A program made the position numbers and the translations under genes. 41,300 nt of DNA, taken from UBA1737 sp964541525. GTDB taxonomy: Bacteria > Bacillota_I > Bacilli_A > ML615J-28 > CAG-313. The stretch lies in contig CAZIQF010000012.1 of assembly GCA_964541525.1 (NCBI GenBank), forward strand, positions 1 to 41,300, read 5' to 3'. Positions 15,468 to 25,026 of this stretch are shown piece by piece. Under the pieces are notes generated by a model. It made no database searches. It was not told where the DNA came from and saw only the letters and a list, made by a program, of their open reading frames with translations. Each line of letters opens with the position of its first letter. Position 1 is the stretch's first letter.

Positions 15468-16730
15468 ATGAAAAAACTTATTGCTTTTATAGCAATTTTT
15501 AGCATTGCTGTATGCTTAGTTGCATGTGGTGGTGGAAATAATGAACAAGGTGGTGGAGATGGAGGAAAAGTTATTAACTTAACTTATTCTGGTACTGCAT
15601 CAAATCAAACATTTAATGAAACTTTATTTGAAGATTTCAAAGCTGCTAGAAAAGCTGCTGGTGACAAAAACACATATGTAATCACTTATGTATCACATGG
15701 TCCAGACAAAGTAGACTCTGAAATTTTAGACTGGGCATCTCCAGATGCACCAGACGTATATGAAGCTGCATCAGATAAAATTGGTATTCTTTATAGTAAA
15801 GGTGCTTTAGCAAAATTAAGTAAAACTTATGCTGATTGGATTGATGCTGAAATGAGCTCATTAGGTAAACAATTATCTACATTTAATGGCTCTTACTACA
15901 CTTTCCCTTATACTGGTGATAATACTTATTATTTACAATATGATAAGAGTGTATTCTCTGAAGAAGATGTTCAATCAATTGAAGGCTTATTAGCTGCTGC
16001 TGAAGAAAAAGGTGTTCAAGTTGGTTATAACTTAAAAGAAGCATTCTGGGGTGGTGCTGCAATGTTTACATTTGGTGCTGACTATGAAGTAACTTATGAT
16101 GAAGATGGTAACTATACAACTGAAGCTAACTTCAATAGTGAAGCTGGTCTAAAAGGTGCTAAAGCACTTCTAAAGATTATGACTCACAAAGCATGGGTTA
16201 ACCAAGCTGGTGTTCCTGCTTCTGATAGTAAAGTTAAAGCTACAATCGCTGGTACTTGGGATGTTGCTGGTTATAAAGATGCATTAGGTGAAAATTATGC
16301 ATGTGCACCAATGCCAACTGTAACAGTTGATGGTGAAACTAAGAATTTAGGTTGCTTCTTAGGTGGTAAATTCTTAGGTGTTAACCCTCAAAGATCTGCT
16401 GGTGATACAGATAGATTTGTTGCTGCTAACGAACTTGCTAAATATTTAGCTGGTCATGAAGCTCAAACTAAGAGATATGAACATGCTAATATTTATCCAT
16501 GTATTGTTTCTGCACAAAATCATCCAGCTATGGCAACAGATGCTAACATTCAAACTTTAAAAGCTCAATCTGAATTTGCTCATGCACAAACTGCAGTTCC
16601 TGCAGAATTCTGGAATGCACCTGCTGCATTAACTGCAGGTATTGAAGATGGTACTTATACTTTAGATAACTTACAACAAGCTATTGATACATTTAATGAT
16701 GCTGTTAAAGGTGTTGTTAAAGGGGAATAA
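15468..16730 (+). CDS. malE: Maltodextrin-binding lipoprotein of ABC importer
   Basis: This 420-residue extracellular solute-binding protein is the capture subunit of the maltose/maltodextrin importer encoded next to it. The signal peptide ends in CLVACGGG, making Cys20 the lipidated residue, followed by a Gly-rich linker. The mature part has the two-lobed binding-protein pattern, with YYTFPYTGDNTYYLQYDKS and late Ala-rich helices typical of the family. AAGGAGG (15451-15457) precedes ATG 15468. Codons such as GCT and GGT recur heavily, unlike neighbouring genes, which suggests high expression. It is the first gene of the locus, and the hairpin after it would allow more MalE than permease. Substrate assignment rests on the neighbouring amylase and pullulanase. 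Confidence 0.88.
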   Translation: MKKLIAFIAIFSIAVCLVACGGGNNEQGGGDGGKVINLTYSGTASNQTFNETLFEDFKAARKAAGDKNTYVITYVSHGPDKVDSEILDWASPDAPDVYEAASDKIGILYSKGALAKLSKTYADWIDAEMSSLGKQLSTFNGSYYTFPYTGDNTYYLQYDKSVFSEEDVQSIEGLLAAAEEKGVQVGYNLKEAFWGGAAMFTFGADYEVTYDEDGNYTTEANFNSEAGLKGAKALLKIMTHKAWVNQAGVPASDSKVKATIAGTWDVAGYKDALGENYACAPMPTVTVDGETKNLGCFLGGKFLGVNPQRSAGDTDRFVAANELAKYLAGHEAQTKRYEHANIYPCIVSAQNHPAMATDANIQTLKAQSEFAHAQTAVPAEFWNAPAALTAGIEDGTYTLDNLQQAIDTFNDAVKGVVKGE

Positions 16731-16752
16731 AGTACTCAAAAACTAGAAAAAT

Positions 16753-16788
16753 AAAAATGTGACGAGCTATATGCATCGTCACATTTTT
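16753..16788 (+). terminator. Internal terminator between malE and malF
   Basis: A perfect 13-base stem (16753-16765 with 16776-16788) ends in five T. No new promoter follows before malF, so the permease genes must depend on read-through, a common way to raise binding-protein levels. Confidence 0.88.
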
Positions 16789-16808
16789 ACTTAAAAAAAG
16801 GAGATTAT

Positions 16809-18380
16809 ATGACAACAATAGAATATTTATCCCTTCCTTTATATAAACGAATATTTCATCGTATTATTAGTATTTTAACTAGTATCCCAAAAGCGATTGG
16901 TAGATTTTTTGCTAATCAAGTGCCAAACTTTTTTGTTAAAATTTGGAATAGTATTTCTCAATATTTTATTAATTTATGGCATTATTTTATTGATGGTGAC
17001 TGGAAAACAAAAACTTCTTTTGGGATTATGGGGTTTGGTTTGATTACTAGAAAGTCTTTTTTAAGAGGTTTCTTATATTTAATCTATCAAATTGCATTTA
17101 TAACTTTTGCAGTGACAACAGGTATTCCGTCACTAATTAAATTAGGATCTTTTGGATATGTATCACAACAAACATGGTATACTGGATATTATAATTATAA
17201 TGGCTCATTAATTGAAATTACTAACTTTTATCCTAATTATGATAATAGTTTTATGATTTTGTTATATTCAATTATTTTTGCGATTTTAATTGTAATTTGC
17301 ATTGTACTTTGGACTAACCAAATTAAAGATAGTGTGGAACTTGAAAATTTACATAATATTGGTAAAACCATTGAAGATAAAGATGTTGTTAAAAGTTTAG
17401 TTGGTAAAAACTATCATATGGTATTACTTTCAATTCCAACCTTAGGATTAGTTATTTTTACAGTTATTCCACTGTTATTTATGATTATTGTTGCATTTAC
17501 AAATTATTCTTCAAAAGTAGATGCACCGGCTAGTATTTTTGACTGGGTTGGTACTTATAATTTTCAAAAATTATTTGGTTTAACTGGTGGTAATGGTTAT
17601 GAATTTGCCTATGTATTTGGTCAAATTTTATTATGGACTTTAATTTGGGCTGTATTTGCAACATTCACTAACTATTTCCTAGGTATGATTGTTGCGATGA
17701 TTATTAATACTAAAGGAATAAAACTTAAAAAAGTATGGCGTACTGCTTTAATTACAACAATTGCTGTACCACAATTTATATCACTGCTATTCATGTCCAA
17801 ATTCTTAACAACGCAAGATGGTGGATTAAATACTATTTTGCTACAATTAGGATTGATTTCAGAAAATATTCGGTTCTTAGAGGATGCAACGATTGCAAAA
17901 ATCACAATTATTATTGTTAATATGTGGATTGGGATTCCTTATACAATGTTAATGTGTTCAGGTATTTTAATGAATATTCCTGATGATTTATATGAATCTG
18001 CTAAAATTGATGGTGCTAGTCCGTTTAAAATGTATATGAAAATTACATTGCCATATATGCTATTTGTAACAGGACCGTACTTAATTCAATCTTTTGTTGG
18101 TAATATTAATAACTTTAACGTTATTTACTTACTATCTGGTGGTAATCCGATGTTTACATCAGTCAAAGGTCAAGGTATTCAAAACTTGAATGCTTTATAT
18201 GGAGCTGGTCAAACCGATTTACTTATTACTTGGCTTTATAAGATGTGTATGGGTCAAGTTGAAAAGAACTATGGTGTTGCTTCAGTTATTGGTATCTTTA
18301 TGTTTATCGTTGTTGCATCGATTTCACTAGTAGTTTATAGTAGATCAAGTTCAGTTAAAAATGAAGGAGACTTCCAATAA
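16809..18380 (+). CDS. malF: Maltodextrin ABC transporter permease, MalF type
   Basis: This 523-residue membrane subunit forms half of the import channel. An amphipathic, basic N-terminal stretch of about 70 residues precedes the first membrane helices, then a soluble region and the ABC permease core. The EAA loop that docks on the ATPase reads ESAKIDGASPFKMYMKITLP near residues 395-414. The extra N-terminal helices and the periplasm-side insertion are typical of MalF-type subunits. AAGGAG precedes ATG 16809. Its stop TAA overlaps the start of malG by one base (TAATG). Confidence 0.92.
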   Translation: MTTIEYLSLPLYKRIFHRIISILTSIPKAIGRFFANQVPNFFVKIWNSISQYFINLWHYFIDGDWKTKTSFGIMGFGLITRKSFLRGFLYLIYQIAFITFAVTTGIPSLIKLGSFGYVSQQTWYTGYYNYNGSLIEITNFYPNYDNSFMILLYSIIFAILIVICIVLWTNQIKDSVELENLHNIGKTIEDKDVVKSLVGKNYHMVLLSIPTLGLVIFTVIPLLFMIIVAFTNYSSKVDAPASIFDWVGTYNFQKLFGLTGGNGYEFAYVFGQILLWTLIWAVFATFTNYFLGMIVAMIINTKGIKLKKVWRTALITTIAVPQFISLLFMSKFLTTQDGGLNTILLQLGLISENIRFLEDATIAKITIIIVNMWIGIPYTMLMCSGILMNIPDDLYESAKIDGASPFKMYMKITLPYMLFVTGPYLIQSFVGNINNFNVIYLLSGGNPMFTSVKGQGIQNLNALYGAGQTDLLITWLYKMCMGQVEKNYGVASVIGIFMFIVVASISLVVYSRSSSVKNEGDFQ

Positions 18381-19351
18381 TGAAAAGATTTCAGTATTTA
18401 AAACCAGTTAAGACTAAAGATTTATTTTATAATTCGAAAAATACCGGTTCAATGCGAACAAAAGAACGAATTAAAAAAATTATCATTTATACAATTTTAA
18501 GTGTAATTACAATTCTTTGGATATTACCATTTGCTTATTTGATTTTACAATCATTTGCAGTAAAATATGAATCTACAGCAATCATTCCTCGTGAATGGAC
18601 ACTAAATAATTATCGTGCTTTATTTGATACTAATTATATTATGAAGTTTAATGGTAAAGATATGTGTTTTGCTCAAACTTATCCGTTCGGAAAATGGATG
18701 CTTAATACTTTAATTATTGCGATAGCAGTAGCAATTATTCAAACTGTTTTCACTTTAATGACATCATATGCATTCTCAAGATTAAGATTTTCATTTAGAC
18801 AAAAATATATGAAATTAATTTTAATTATTGGAATGTTCCCTGGATTTTTAGGAATGATTATTAACTATTTTATGTTAGGACAATTTAAAATTGGTGATCA
18901 ATCACTTAATAGTGGTTATTTAGGTCTTGTTGGATTAGTAATCATTTATACTGCTGGTTCTGCTATGAACTATTATGTTTCTAAAGGATATTTTGATACA
19001 ATTTCTAGGTCTTTAGATGAAGCAGCAATGATTGATGGTGCTAACAAGAATACCATCTTCTGGAAAGTAATCTTACCTCTTTCTAAACCAATTATTGTAT
19101 ATACTACTTTACTAGCATTTACTGCTCCTTGGGGTGACTATATGTTTGCTTCAGTAATTGCGATGGGAAATTCAGATATTTTTAACGTAGCAGTTGGGCT
19201 TCAACAATTACTAGGTAAAGAGTCAGGCGTTAGTGCATTCCCAATTTTCTGTGCTGCTGGGGTTATTGTTTCAATTCCAATTACCGCACTATTCTTCTTC
19301 CTACAACGATACTATGTAGAAGGAGTAACTGGCGGAGCAGTTAAGGGATAA
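18380..19351 (+). CDS. malG: Maltodextrin ABC transporter permease, MalG type
   Basis: This 323-residue partner permease has about six membrane helices and the EAA loop DEAAMIDGANKNTIFWKVIL (about residues 211-230). The length fits MalG/LacG-type subunits. The start overlaps the malF stop and GAAGGAGA lies just upstream, at 18362-18369. It is followed after four bases by the amylase gene, so all are in one transcript. Confidence 0.93.
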   Translation: MKRFQYLKPVKTKDLFYNSKNTGSMRTKERIKKIIIYTILSVITILWILPFAYLILQSFAVKYESTAIIPREWTLNNYRALFDTNYIMKFNGKDMCFAQTYPFGKWMLNTLIIAIAVAIIQTVFTLMTSYAFSRLRFSFRQKYMKLILIIGMFPGFLGMIINYFMLGQFKIGDQSLNSGYLGLVGLVIIYTAGSAMNYYVSKGYFDTISRSLDEAAMIDGANKNTIFWKVILPLSKPIIVYTTLLAFTAPWGDYMFASVIAMGNSDIFNVAVGLQQLLGKESGVSAFPIFCAAGVIVSIPITALFFFLQRYYVEGVTGGAVKG

Positions 19352-19355
19352 AAAT

Positions 19356-20993
19356 ATGGGAAAAAAGTTTTTATTAATTATGTTAATTTTATGTTTAGGT
19401 GCATTTACAGGATGTAAGAAAGAAGATCCTTATGCTGGTGCATATGGTAAAAAAATTGAAGAAGATTTAATCACAACCAATATTATTGATGATAATTATC
19501 GTAATTATTATGAAATTTTTGTTCAAGCTTTTAATGATTCCAATTTTGATGGAGTTGGTGACTTAAATGGTGTTACTGCTCGTCTAGATTACATTCAAGA
19601 TTTAGGATATAACGGCATTTGGTTAATGCCAATTCATCCAACAAGCTCTTATCATGGATATGATGTGGATGATTATTATGAAGTTAATAGTAAATATGGT
19701 ACAATTGATGATTTAAAAAATTTAATTAATGAATGTCATAATCGTGGAATTAATTTAATTTTAGATTTAGTACTTAACCATTCAGGAAGAAATTGTGAAT
19801 ATTATAAAAAAGCATGTGAAGCTTATGATAAAAGTTTAAAAGGATTATCCCTAACTGAAGAAGAAGAAAAGTATAAAGATTTTTATGTTTTTTATCCTTC
19901 TTTAAATATGGTGCCTAGTAATGTTAAAGCTGAAAAAGCTGGTAGCAAATATAGTTTTTATGTCGAAGCGAATTTTTCCTATAATATGCCAGAATTCAAT
20001 TTAGATAGTGAAGCTGTTAAAGATGAATTTAAAAACATTATTAAATACTATTTAGATATGGGGATTGATGGATTTAGACTAGATGCAGTTATTTACTATT
20101 ATTATGGTAATAAAGCAAAGAACATTGAGTTTTTAAGTGAACTTAATAGTTGGGTTAAATCGATTAAACCGGATGCATATGTTGTTGGTGAATGTTGGTT
20201 AGGCTATGATAGTATTCAAGATTATTATGCAAGTGGAATTGATTCATTTTTCAATTTCGCAGTTAGTACTAATGCATCAAATAGTGGTGTAATTAATGGT
20301 GTCAATCCTGAAGGCCGAGGCATTAATGGTTATTATAATGCGTTAATTGCTAATCAAGATATTATAGGAACAAATAGTAATGGAATTCCTGCACCATTCC
20401 TTGATAATCATGATATGTCAAGATATACATATATATCAAGTGTAAATAAACATAAATTTACATTTGCTCTTGCAGCAATGTTAAATGGAACAATTTTCAG
20501 TTATTATGGTGATGAAGTTGGTATGTATGGTTCTAATGCTTCAGGTAAACCGGATCAAAATGTTCGAATTCCGATTAAATGGGGCGATAATACCACTCCT
20601 GATTGTACACCAATTTCGGGTACAACAGAAATGCTTTATCCGTATCCAACTGTAATGGAACAAATTGAAGATAGTAATTCGATTCTTAATTACTACAAGA
20701 AAGTATTATTGATTCGAAATCAAAATCCTGAAATTGCAAGAGGAACAGTTCAATTAATTGCAAAAGATAAAGAAACGAGTAAAATGTTATTAATATCAAA
20801 AACTTATAACAATAGTGAAATTGGAATTTTATTTAACTTCTCGGAGTACGAAGATTTAACTATTGATTGTAAGGCATATGGTTATAATCAAGTTATCGGT
20901 CAAATTGTAATTGAAAGTAACCAATATGTAGGTGAATTAAAAGATGGTAGGATTAAAATGCCACCATTTAGTATCGTTATATTAAAGAAGTAG
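19356..20993 (+). CDS. GH13 alpha-amylase lipoprotein
   Basis: This 545-residue lipoprotein hydrolyses alpha-1,4-glucan links outside the cell. The lipobox is FTGC (Cys20). The GH13 barrel shows all four conserved regions: DLVLNHS (137-143), GFRLDAV with nucleophile Asp243, VVGEC with acid/base Glu279, and FLDNHD with Asp353. Loop GDLNGVTARLDYIQDLG is typical of GH13 enzymes acting on malto-oligosaccharides. A short beta domain ends the protein. AAGGGAT sits just before ATG 19356, inside the end of malG. The position within the transporter genes means its products should feed MalEFG. The exact subfamily (amylase or neopullulanase-like) cannot be fixed by eye. Confidence 0.92.
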   Translation: MGKKFLLIMLILCLGAFTGCKKEDPYAGAYGKKIEEDLITTNIIDDNYRNYYEIFVQAFNDSNFDGVGDLNGVTARLDYIQDLGYNGIWLMPIHPTSSYHGYDVDDYYEVNSKYGTIDDLKNLINECHNRGINLILDLVLNHSGRNCEYYKKACEAYDKSLKGLSLTEEEEKYKDFYVFYPSLNMVPSNVKAEKAGSKYSFYVEANFSYNMPEFNLDSEAVKDEFKNIIKYYLDMGIDGFRLDAVIYYYYGNKAKNIEFLSELNSWVKSIKPDAYVVGECWLGYDSIQDYYASGIDSFFNFAVSTNASNSGVINGVNPEGRGINGYYNALIANQDIIGTNSNGIPAPFLDNHDMSRYTYISSVNKHKFTFALAAMLNGTIFSYYGDEVGMYGSNASGKPDQNVRIPIKWGDNTTPDCTPISGTTEMLYPYPTVMEQIEDSNSILNYYKKVLLIRNQNPEIARGTVQLIAKDKETSKMLLISKTYNNSEIGILFNFSEYEDLTIDCKAYGYNQVIGQIVIESNQYVGELKDGRIKMPPFSIVILKK

Positions 20994-21009
20994 ATAGGAG
21001 TAAGTAAAT

Positions 21010-23565
21010 ATGGCAGGTTTAAGATTAGAACATATTTATAAAGTTTATCCAAATGGAACAAAAGCTGTATCAGACTTTACCATGGATATCAAAGACCAAG
21101 AATTCATTGTTTTTGTCGGACCTTCTGGTTGTGGAAAATCAACAACATTAAGAATGATTGCCGGATTAGAAGATATTAGTGCCGGTGAATTATATATTGA
21201 TGATCATATCGTTAATGATGTTGAACCAAAAGATCGTGACATTGCAATGGTATTCCAAAATTATGCGTTGTATCCACATATGACTGTTTACGAAAATATT
21301 GCGTTTAGTCTAAAGTTAAGACATGTACCTAATGAAGAGATTCATAAAAAAGTATTATGGGCAGCCCAAGTCTTAGATTTAACTGAATATTTAGATCGTA
21401 AACCAAAAGCAATGTCAGGTGGACAACGTCAACGTGTTGCATTAGGTCGTGCAATCATCCGTAATCCTAAGGTTATGTTACTTGATGAACCATTGTCAAA
21501 TCTAGATGCAAAACTTCGTGCGCAAATGCGTACTGAAATTGCTAATTTACATCAAGAATTAAAGACAACATTCATTTATGTTACTCATGACCAAGTTGAA
21601 GCTATGACTTTAGGGACTAGAGTTGTAGTTATGAAATTAGGTAAGATCATGCAAATTGATACACCTAAGAATTTATACGATTATCCAGCTAATAAGTTTG
21701 TAGCCGGATTTATCGGAACACCACAAATGAATTTTTTCAATGCGAAGATTAAACGTTGTGGTTTAATTGATGAAATTAAATTATTAAATTCAAATAATAC
21801 TTTAAGTGTTGATCATGCAGTGTTATCAAAAGTTCAACCTAAATATTTTACTGGCGATAAACAAGTTATTTTAGGGGTTAGATGTGAACATTTATCACTT
21901 GATCCAGAATTAGTAGCAAATGCAAAAACTTCATTTGAAATGAAAGTTACAAACTTCGAAGAATTAGGTAACGAAACATTAACATATGGTGAATTGATTT
22001 CTGACCAAGATATTAAAGTTAAACCAATTAACGTGATTGTTAGAGGTAATTCAACTTATGGTAATAAACGTGGAGATGTAGTTAAAGTTGCCGTTGATAT
22101 GAGTAAAGTTCACTTATTTGATAGTGTTACAGAAGAAGTTATCAATCCACGCGTTCCTTCATATAACCTTGTTAATGGTGTAGTTAGTGGTTCACAATTA
22201 AATGTTGGTCTAACTTCATTAACATTACCATCAGCAATTAAGCTTACAGATGGTGCATACAATGTCGTAATTCCAGTTTCTGCAGTTCGACTTAACCATC
22301 GTGAAGGTGTAAAAGTTCAAGTAGAAAAAGTTGAACAATTTGATGCCACAAAAATTGTTACAATGCGTTTAGGTGATAATATTGTTTTTGCTAGATATGA
22401 TGGTGAAGTTGATTTAACTCAAGATTGGTATATTGATATTCATTATCCAAGTGTAGAATTTTATCAAGGTGATCAACTTGTGCAAAAACCAATTGTTGAA
22501 TATGATCGTATTAATGCTATGTTCTTAAATCATGTTACTGCAAAACAATTTGTTGGTGACCAATATGATTCACTTGTTGAAAGTCGCGTTGAAGCAGTTG
22601 AAACTAAATATCAAGGTTTATTCCAATCAATGCAAGAACAACTAGAACAAGACTTAGCTAATGCAAAAATTCATCTTCAAGATAGTGATCCAAAAGCAAT
22701 TATGGAAAAGAATAAACCATTAATTGCAGAAAAAACCCAAGAAGTAAAAAATCAAATTGAAGTATTAAAAGCAGAACTAAAAACAACTATTGCGGAATTA
22801 ACTGCAGCTCATAAAGTTAAAATTGTTGAAATTATGAATCAAGTTAAACAAGCTTATGATAAAGTTTATAATGATGAAATTGAATCATTCAACAACTTTA
22901 AAGAAATCAATAAAGATCGTGATGCTTATCGTAAACGGGTTCAAGAATTACGTCAATTCAAGAGTAATCATCAATTAGAATTACAAAATGAAATGAATAA
23001 ACGTCTTAATGCTGAAGCAATTGAATATGATACAGAAATGAATGCGTTAAAAGGTAATTTCAAACGTGAAAAAGAAGCTCTATTAAATTCATTAAAACAA
23101 TTTAAAGAAGATTGTTATAATGAGGCATATCCAGAAGTTAAGATTGAAAAAGCATTTAAAGAAAATATGAAAGCACTACAAAAAGAATATAGTGAAGCAC
23201 TAAACCGTGCGAAAATTATTTTCTTCTTTAAAACTGGTAATTTAGTAACCCTTACAAATGATGAAATTTCTAATAAGATGATTCAAAGTCTAGGTATTAA
23301 AGTCTTTACAAAACAATATTTAGTTGAAATTCCTCATGATGCATATACAATCACTAATGATGGTGAAGGTATTAAAGTAAGCGTTGAAGAAATCTTAGAT
23401 TATGGTAAAATTAAATATGCTAAATGCTTATATCGTGAACATAAAGACAATAATTATATTTACATTCAATTAGAAAATCAAGATATTAGTAATGAGCTTA
23501 CTGTTAAATATGATATCAACCATATTCATGTAACAGAAAAAGCAATGGATATTAAGATTTACTAA
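21010..23565 (+). CDS. malK: Enlarged MalK-type ABC ATPase with second regulatory domain and coiled coil
   Basis: The first 375 residues are a complete MalK/MsmX-type import ATPase: Walker A GPSGCGKST (37-45), Q-loop Gln83, signature MSGGQRQ (135-141), Walker B VMLLDE (155-160), D-loop SNLD, switch His193, then a TOBE-type regulatory region (about 240-375). Usual MalK proteins stop here. This one runs to 851 residues. Residues about 385-490 look like a second TOBE/OB-like beta domain. Residues about 515-735 are a long, charged, heptad-like coiled coil (many Glu, Lys, Gln, Ala). Residues about 738-851 are a mixed, beta-rich end (LVTLTNDE, YTITNDGEGIKVSVEE). There is no frameshift or internal start suggesting two genes. 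AGGAG (20997-21001) precedes ATG 21010. It energises MalFG; the role of the extension is unknown. Confidence 0.9.
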   Translation: MAGLRLEHIYKVYPNGTKAVSDFTMDIKDQEFIVFVGPSGCGKSTTLRMIAGLEDISAGELYIDDHIVNDVEPKDRDIAMVFQNYALYPHMTVYENIAFSLKLRHVPNEEIHKKVLWAAQVLDLTEYLDRKPKAMSGGQRQRVALGRAIIRNPKVMLLDEPLSNLDAKLRAQMRTEIANLHQELKTTFIYVTHDQVEAMTLGTRVVVMKLGKIMQIDTPKNLYDYPANKFVAGFIGTPQMNFFNAKIKRCGLIDEIKLLNSNNTLSVDHAVLSKVQPKYFTGDKQVILGVRCEHLSLDPELVANAKTSFEMKVTNFEELGNETLTYGELISDQDIKVKPINVIVRGNSTYGNKRGDVVKVAVDMSKVHLFDSVTEEVINPRVPSYNLVNGVVSGSQLNVGLTSLTLPSAIKLTDGAYNVVIPVSAVRLNHREGVKVQVEKVEQFDATKIVTMRLGDNIVFARYDGEVDLTQDWYIDIHYPSVEFYQGDQLVQKPIVEYDRINAMFLNHVTAKQFVGDQYDSLVESRVEAVETKYQGLFQSMQEQLEQDLANAKIHLQDSDPKAIMEKNKPLIAEKTQEVKNQIEVLKAELKTTIAELTAAHKVKIVEIMNQVKQAYDKVYNDEIESFNNFKEINKDRDAYRKRVQELRQFKSNHQLELQNEMNKRLNAEAIEYDTEMNALKGNFKREKEALLNSLKQFKEDCYNEAYPEVKIEKAFKENMKALQKEYSEALNRAKIIFFFKTGNLVTLTNDEISNKMIQSLGIKVFTKQYLVEIPHDAYTITNDGEGIKVSVEEILDYGKIKYAKCLYREHKDNNYIYIQLENQDISNELTVKYDINHIHVTEKAMDIKIY

Positions 23566-23587
23566 TCGCTATATCGAGGTGATTAAA

Positions 23588-24274
23588 GTGAAAAATAGAC
23601 TAATGCGATGTGTGCTTTTAGTAATAATTTCTGTCTTTATGCTATTTACTGCTAGCTGTACACAAACACGTCCTGAAAAAGGTTATGTTTCTGCAGATTA
23701 TATTTGGCAAAATGTGATAAAAAATATTGATGAATCAGTTCAATATAGTAGTTATGATACAAAGTATTTATTAAATTATTTCGCAACTGAATCTGATTAT
23801 TTACCGGCTAAGGGTGAAAATAATTTACAAAATCAAACTTTTGTTGATTCTGTTGATACATATTCATCATCTTGTGTATCGTTATTTTTAAAATTACCAA
23901 TGCATATTACTTCAACTAATTGGCAAGTATATAGCGGTGAAGGTGATAATAAAAAACTTGATACTAATTTATCAACTAAAAATCGTTTAGAAGCAAAAAT
24001 TTATCAACCTGGTTCTGAATATAATTATCAAATTTATTATTATGAACGTGAAGATGGTGGCTTTTACCTAAAAGCATTTGGTACAAATAAAGCTTTAAAA
24101 ATTAATCAATTTTATGAAGATTTTGAAATTCAATGTACAGGAAAGTGGAATATCACTTGTGAATATGATCGAAATGGTTTCTTAGTAAGCGAAAGATTTG
24201 AAACAATTAATTCGCATAAAGAGGATGATTCTAAGTCTGTATATGGATATGCAATCTACACATATCATGAATAA
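23588..24274 (+). CDS. Unknown lipoprotein of the starch locus (1)
   Basis: I do not recognise this 228-residue protein. A signal peptide ends in FTASC (Cys24), so it should be a surface lipoprotein. The mature part is rich in Tyr, Ser and Asn, with beta-like repeats such as YNYQIYYYERED and WNITCEYDRNGFLVSERFE. The start is set at GTG 23588, with GAGGTGAT (23576-23583) upstream; GTG 23579 lies inside that site. It follows malK by a few bases and overlaps the next lipoprotein by 8 bases. The late WNITCEYDRNGFLVS segment resembles NEWGMIINLST in the next protein, so the two may be diverged paralogs. A chaperone, glycan-contact or assembly role in the starch apparatus is inference from position. 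Confidence 0.7.
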   Translation: MKNRLMRCVLLVIISVFMLFTASCTQTRPEKGYVSADYIWQNVIKNIDESVQYSSYDTKYLLNYFATESDYLPAKGENNLQNQTFVDSVDTYSSSCVSLFLKLPMHITSTNWQVYSGEGDNKKLDTNLSTKNRLEAKIYQPGSEYNYQIYYYEREDGGFYLKAFGTNKALKINQFYEDFEIQCTGKWNITCEYDRNGFLVSERFETINSHKEDDSKSVYGYAIYTYHE

Positions 24275-25022
24275 AATTTGTTTAATTTTAATCAGTGTTT
24301 TATGCATAATTAGTTTAACTTCTTGTAAAAAAAAGATTCCTGAAGGCGATATTAAAGACTTTGTTGAACGTTTTGATTTTGATGAAACATATAAAAATAT
24401 TACTTATGCTTCATCAACGGTTACTTCATCACACTATGTTGATAATGTCCTTCAAGGAACGATTACAACATATACATATATTGATTTAGTTGATGGTAAA
24501 TATCATTATTCAAAAACTGTTCTTAGTGGTAGTTATTATGGTAATGGTGAAGATCAGTTCAATTATTATGAACAAGAAACAATTACCTATCTTGATGAAG
24601 TTGGTAATGTTGTCGCCTACGCTTTAACTGATGGGGTAATAGAAACCTTAACTTATCGTCCTGAAGATTTAGGAATCTTAATTAATAATTTCTTTTATAC
24701 TGATTCTGAGTATGGCTACCATAAAGGTGGTACATATTATGGAGATTACATTTTAGCTAATTGTGCAAAACATTATCATTTATTCAGTTTAAATGATGAT
24801 AAGACAATTTTAAATTATCATATTAATACTTTCTATGATGGTAAAGATAATCAAAAAATCTTAATTATGCATGAATTTAATGTTAATGAATGGGGAATGA
24901 TTATCAATCTATCAACTAAAAGTATTGACGAAAATAATCATAATACCTATTCATATACAACAATGGATTGTGATTATGAAACGAGAATGGATAAAATATA
25001 TGATTTTATAGTAAAGGATTAA
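24267..25022 (+). CDS. Unknown lipoprotein of the starch locus (2)
   Basis: This unrecognised 251-residue lipoprotein has a clean signal peptide and lipobox LTSC (Cys20) followed by Lys. The mature protein is beta-rich, with many Tyr, Thr and Asp, and long stretches that resemble outer-surface beta proteins (YASSTVTSSHYVDNVLQG, YYEQETITYLDEVGNVVAY). I set the start at ATG 24267, overlapping the previous gene by 8 bases, because the signal peptide begins there; an in-frame start at 24198 would add an implausible hydrophilic leader. No ribosome site is evident, so translation is probably coupled to the preceding gene. Co-expression with amylase and pullulanase suggests a role at the cell surface in starch handling. 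Confidence 0.7.
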   Translation: MNKICLILISVLCIISLTSCKKKIPEGDIKDFVERFDFDETYKNITYASSTVTSSHYVDNVLQGTITTYTYIDLVDGKYHYSKTVLSGSYYGNGEDQFNYYEQETITYLDEVGNVVAYALTDGVIETLTYRPEDLGILINNFFYTDSEYGYHKGGTYYGDYILANCAKHYHLFSLNDDKTILNYHINTFYDGKDNQKILIMHEFNVNEWGMIINLSTKSIDENNHNTYSYTTMDCDYETRMDKIYDFIVKD

Positions 25023-25026
25023 AAAA

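Noticed and set aside
23579..23587. GTG 23579 as start of the first unknown lipoprotein
   Set aside because: The codon is part of the GAGGTGAT ribosome site; GTG 23588 has the right spacing. The same reasoning rejects 33270 and 34940.
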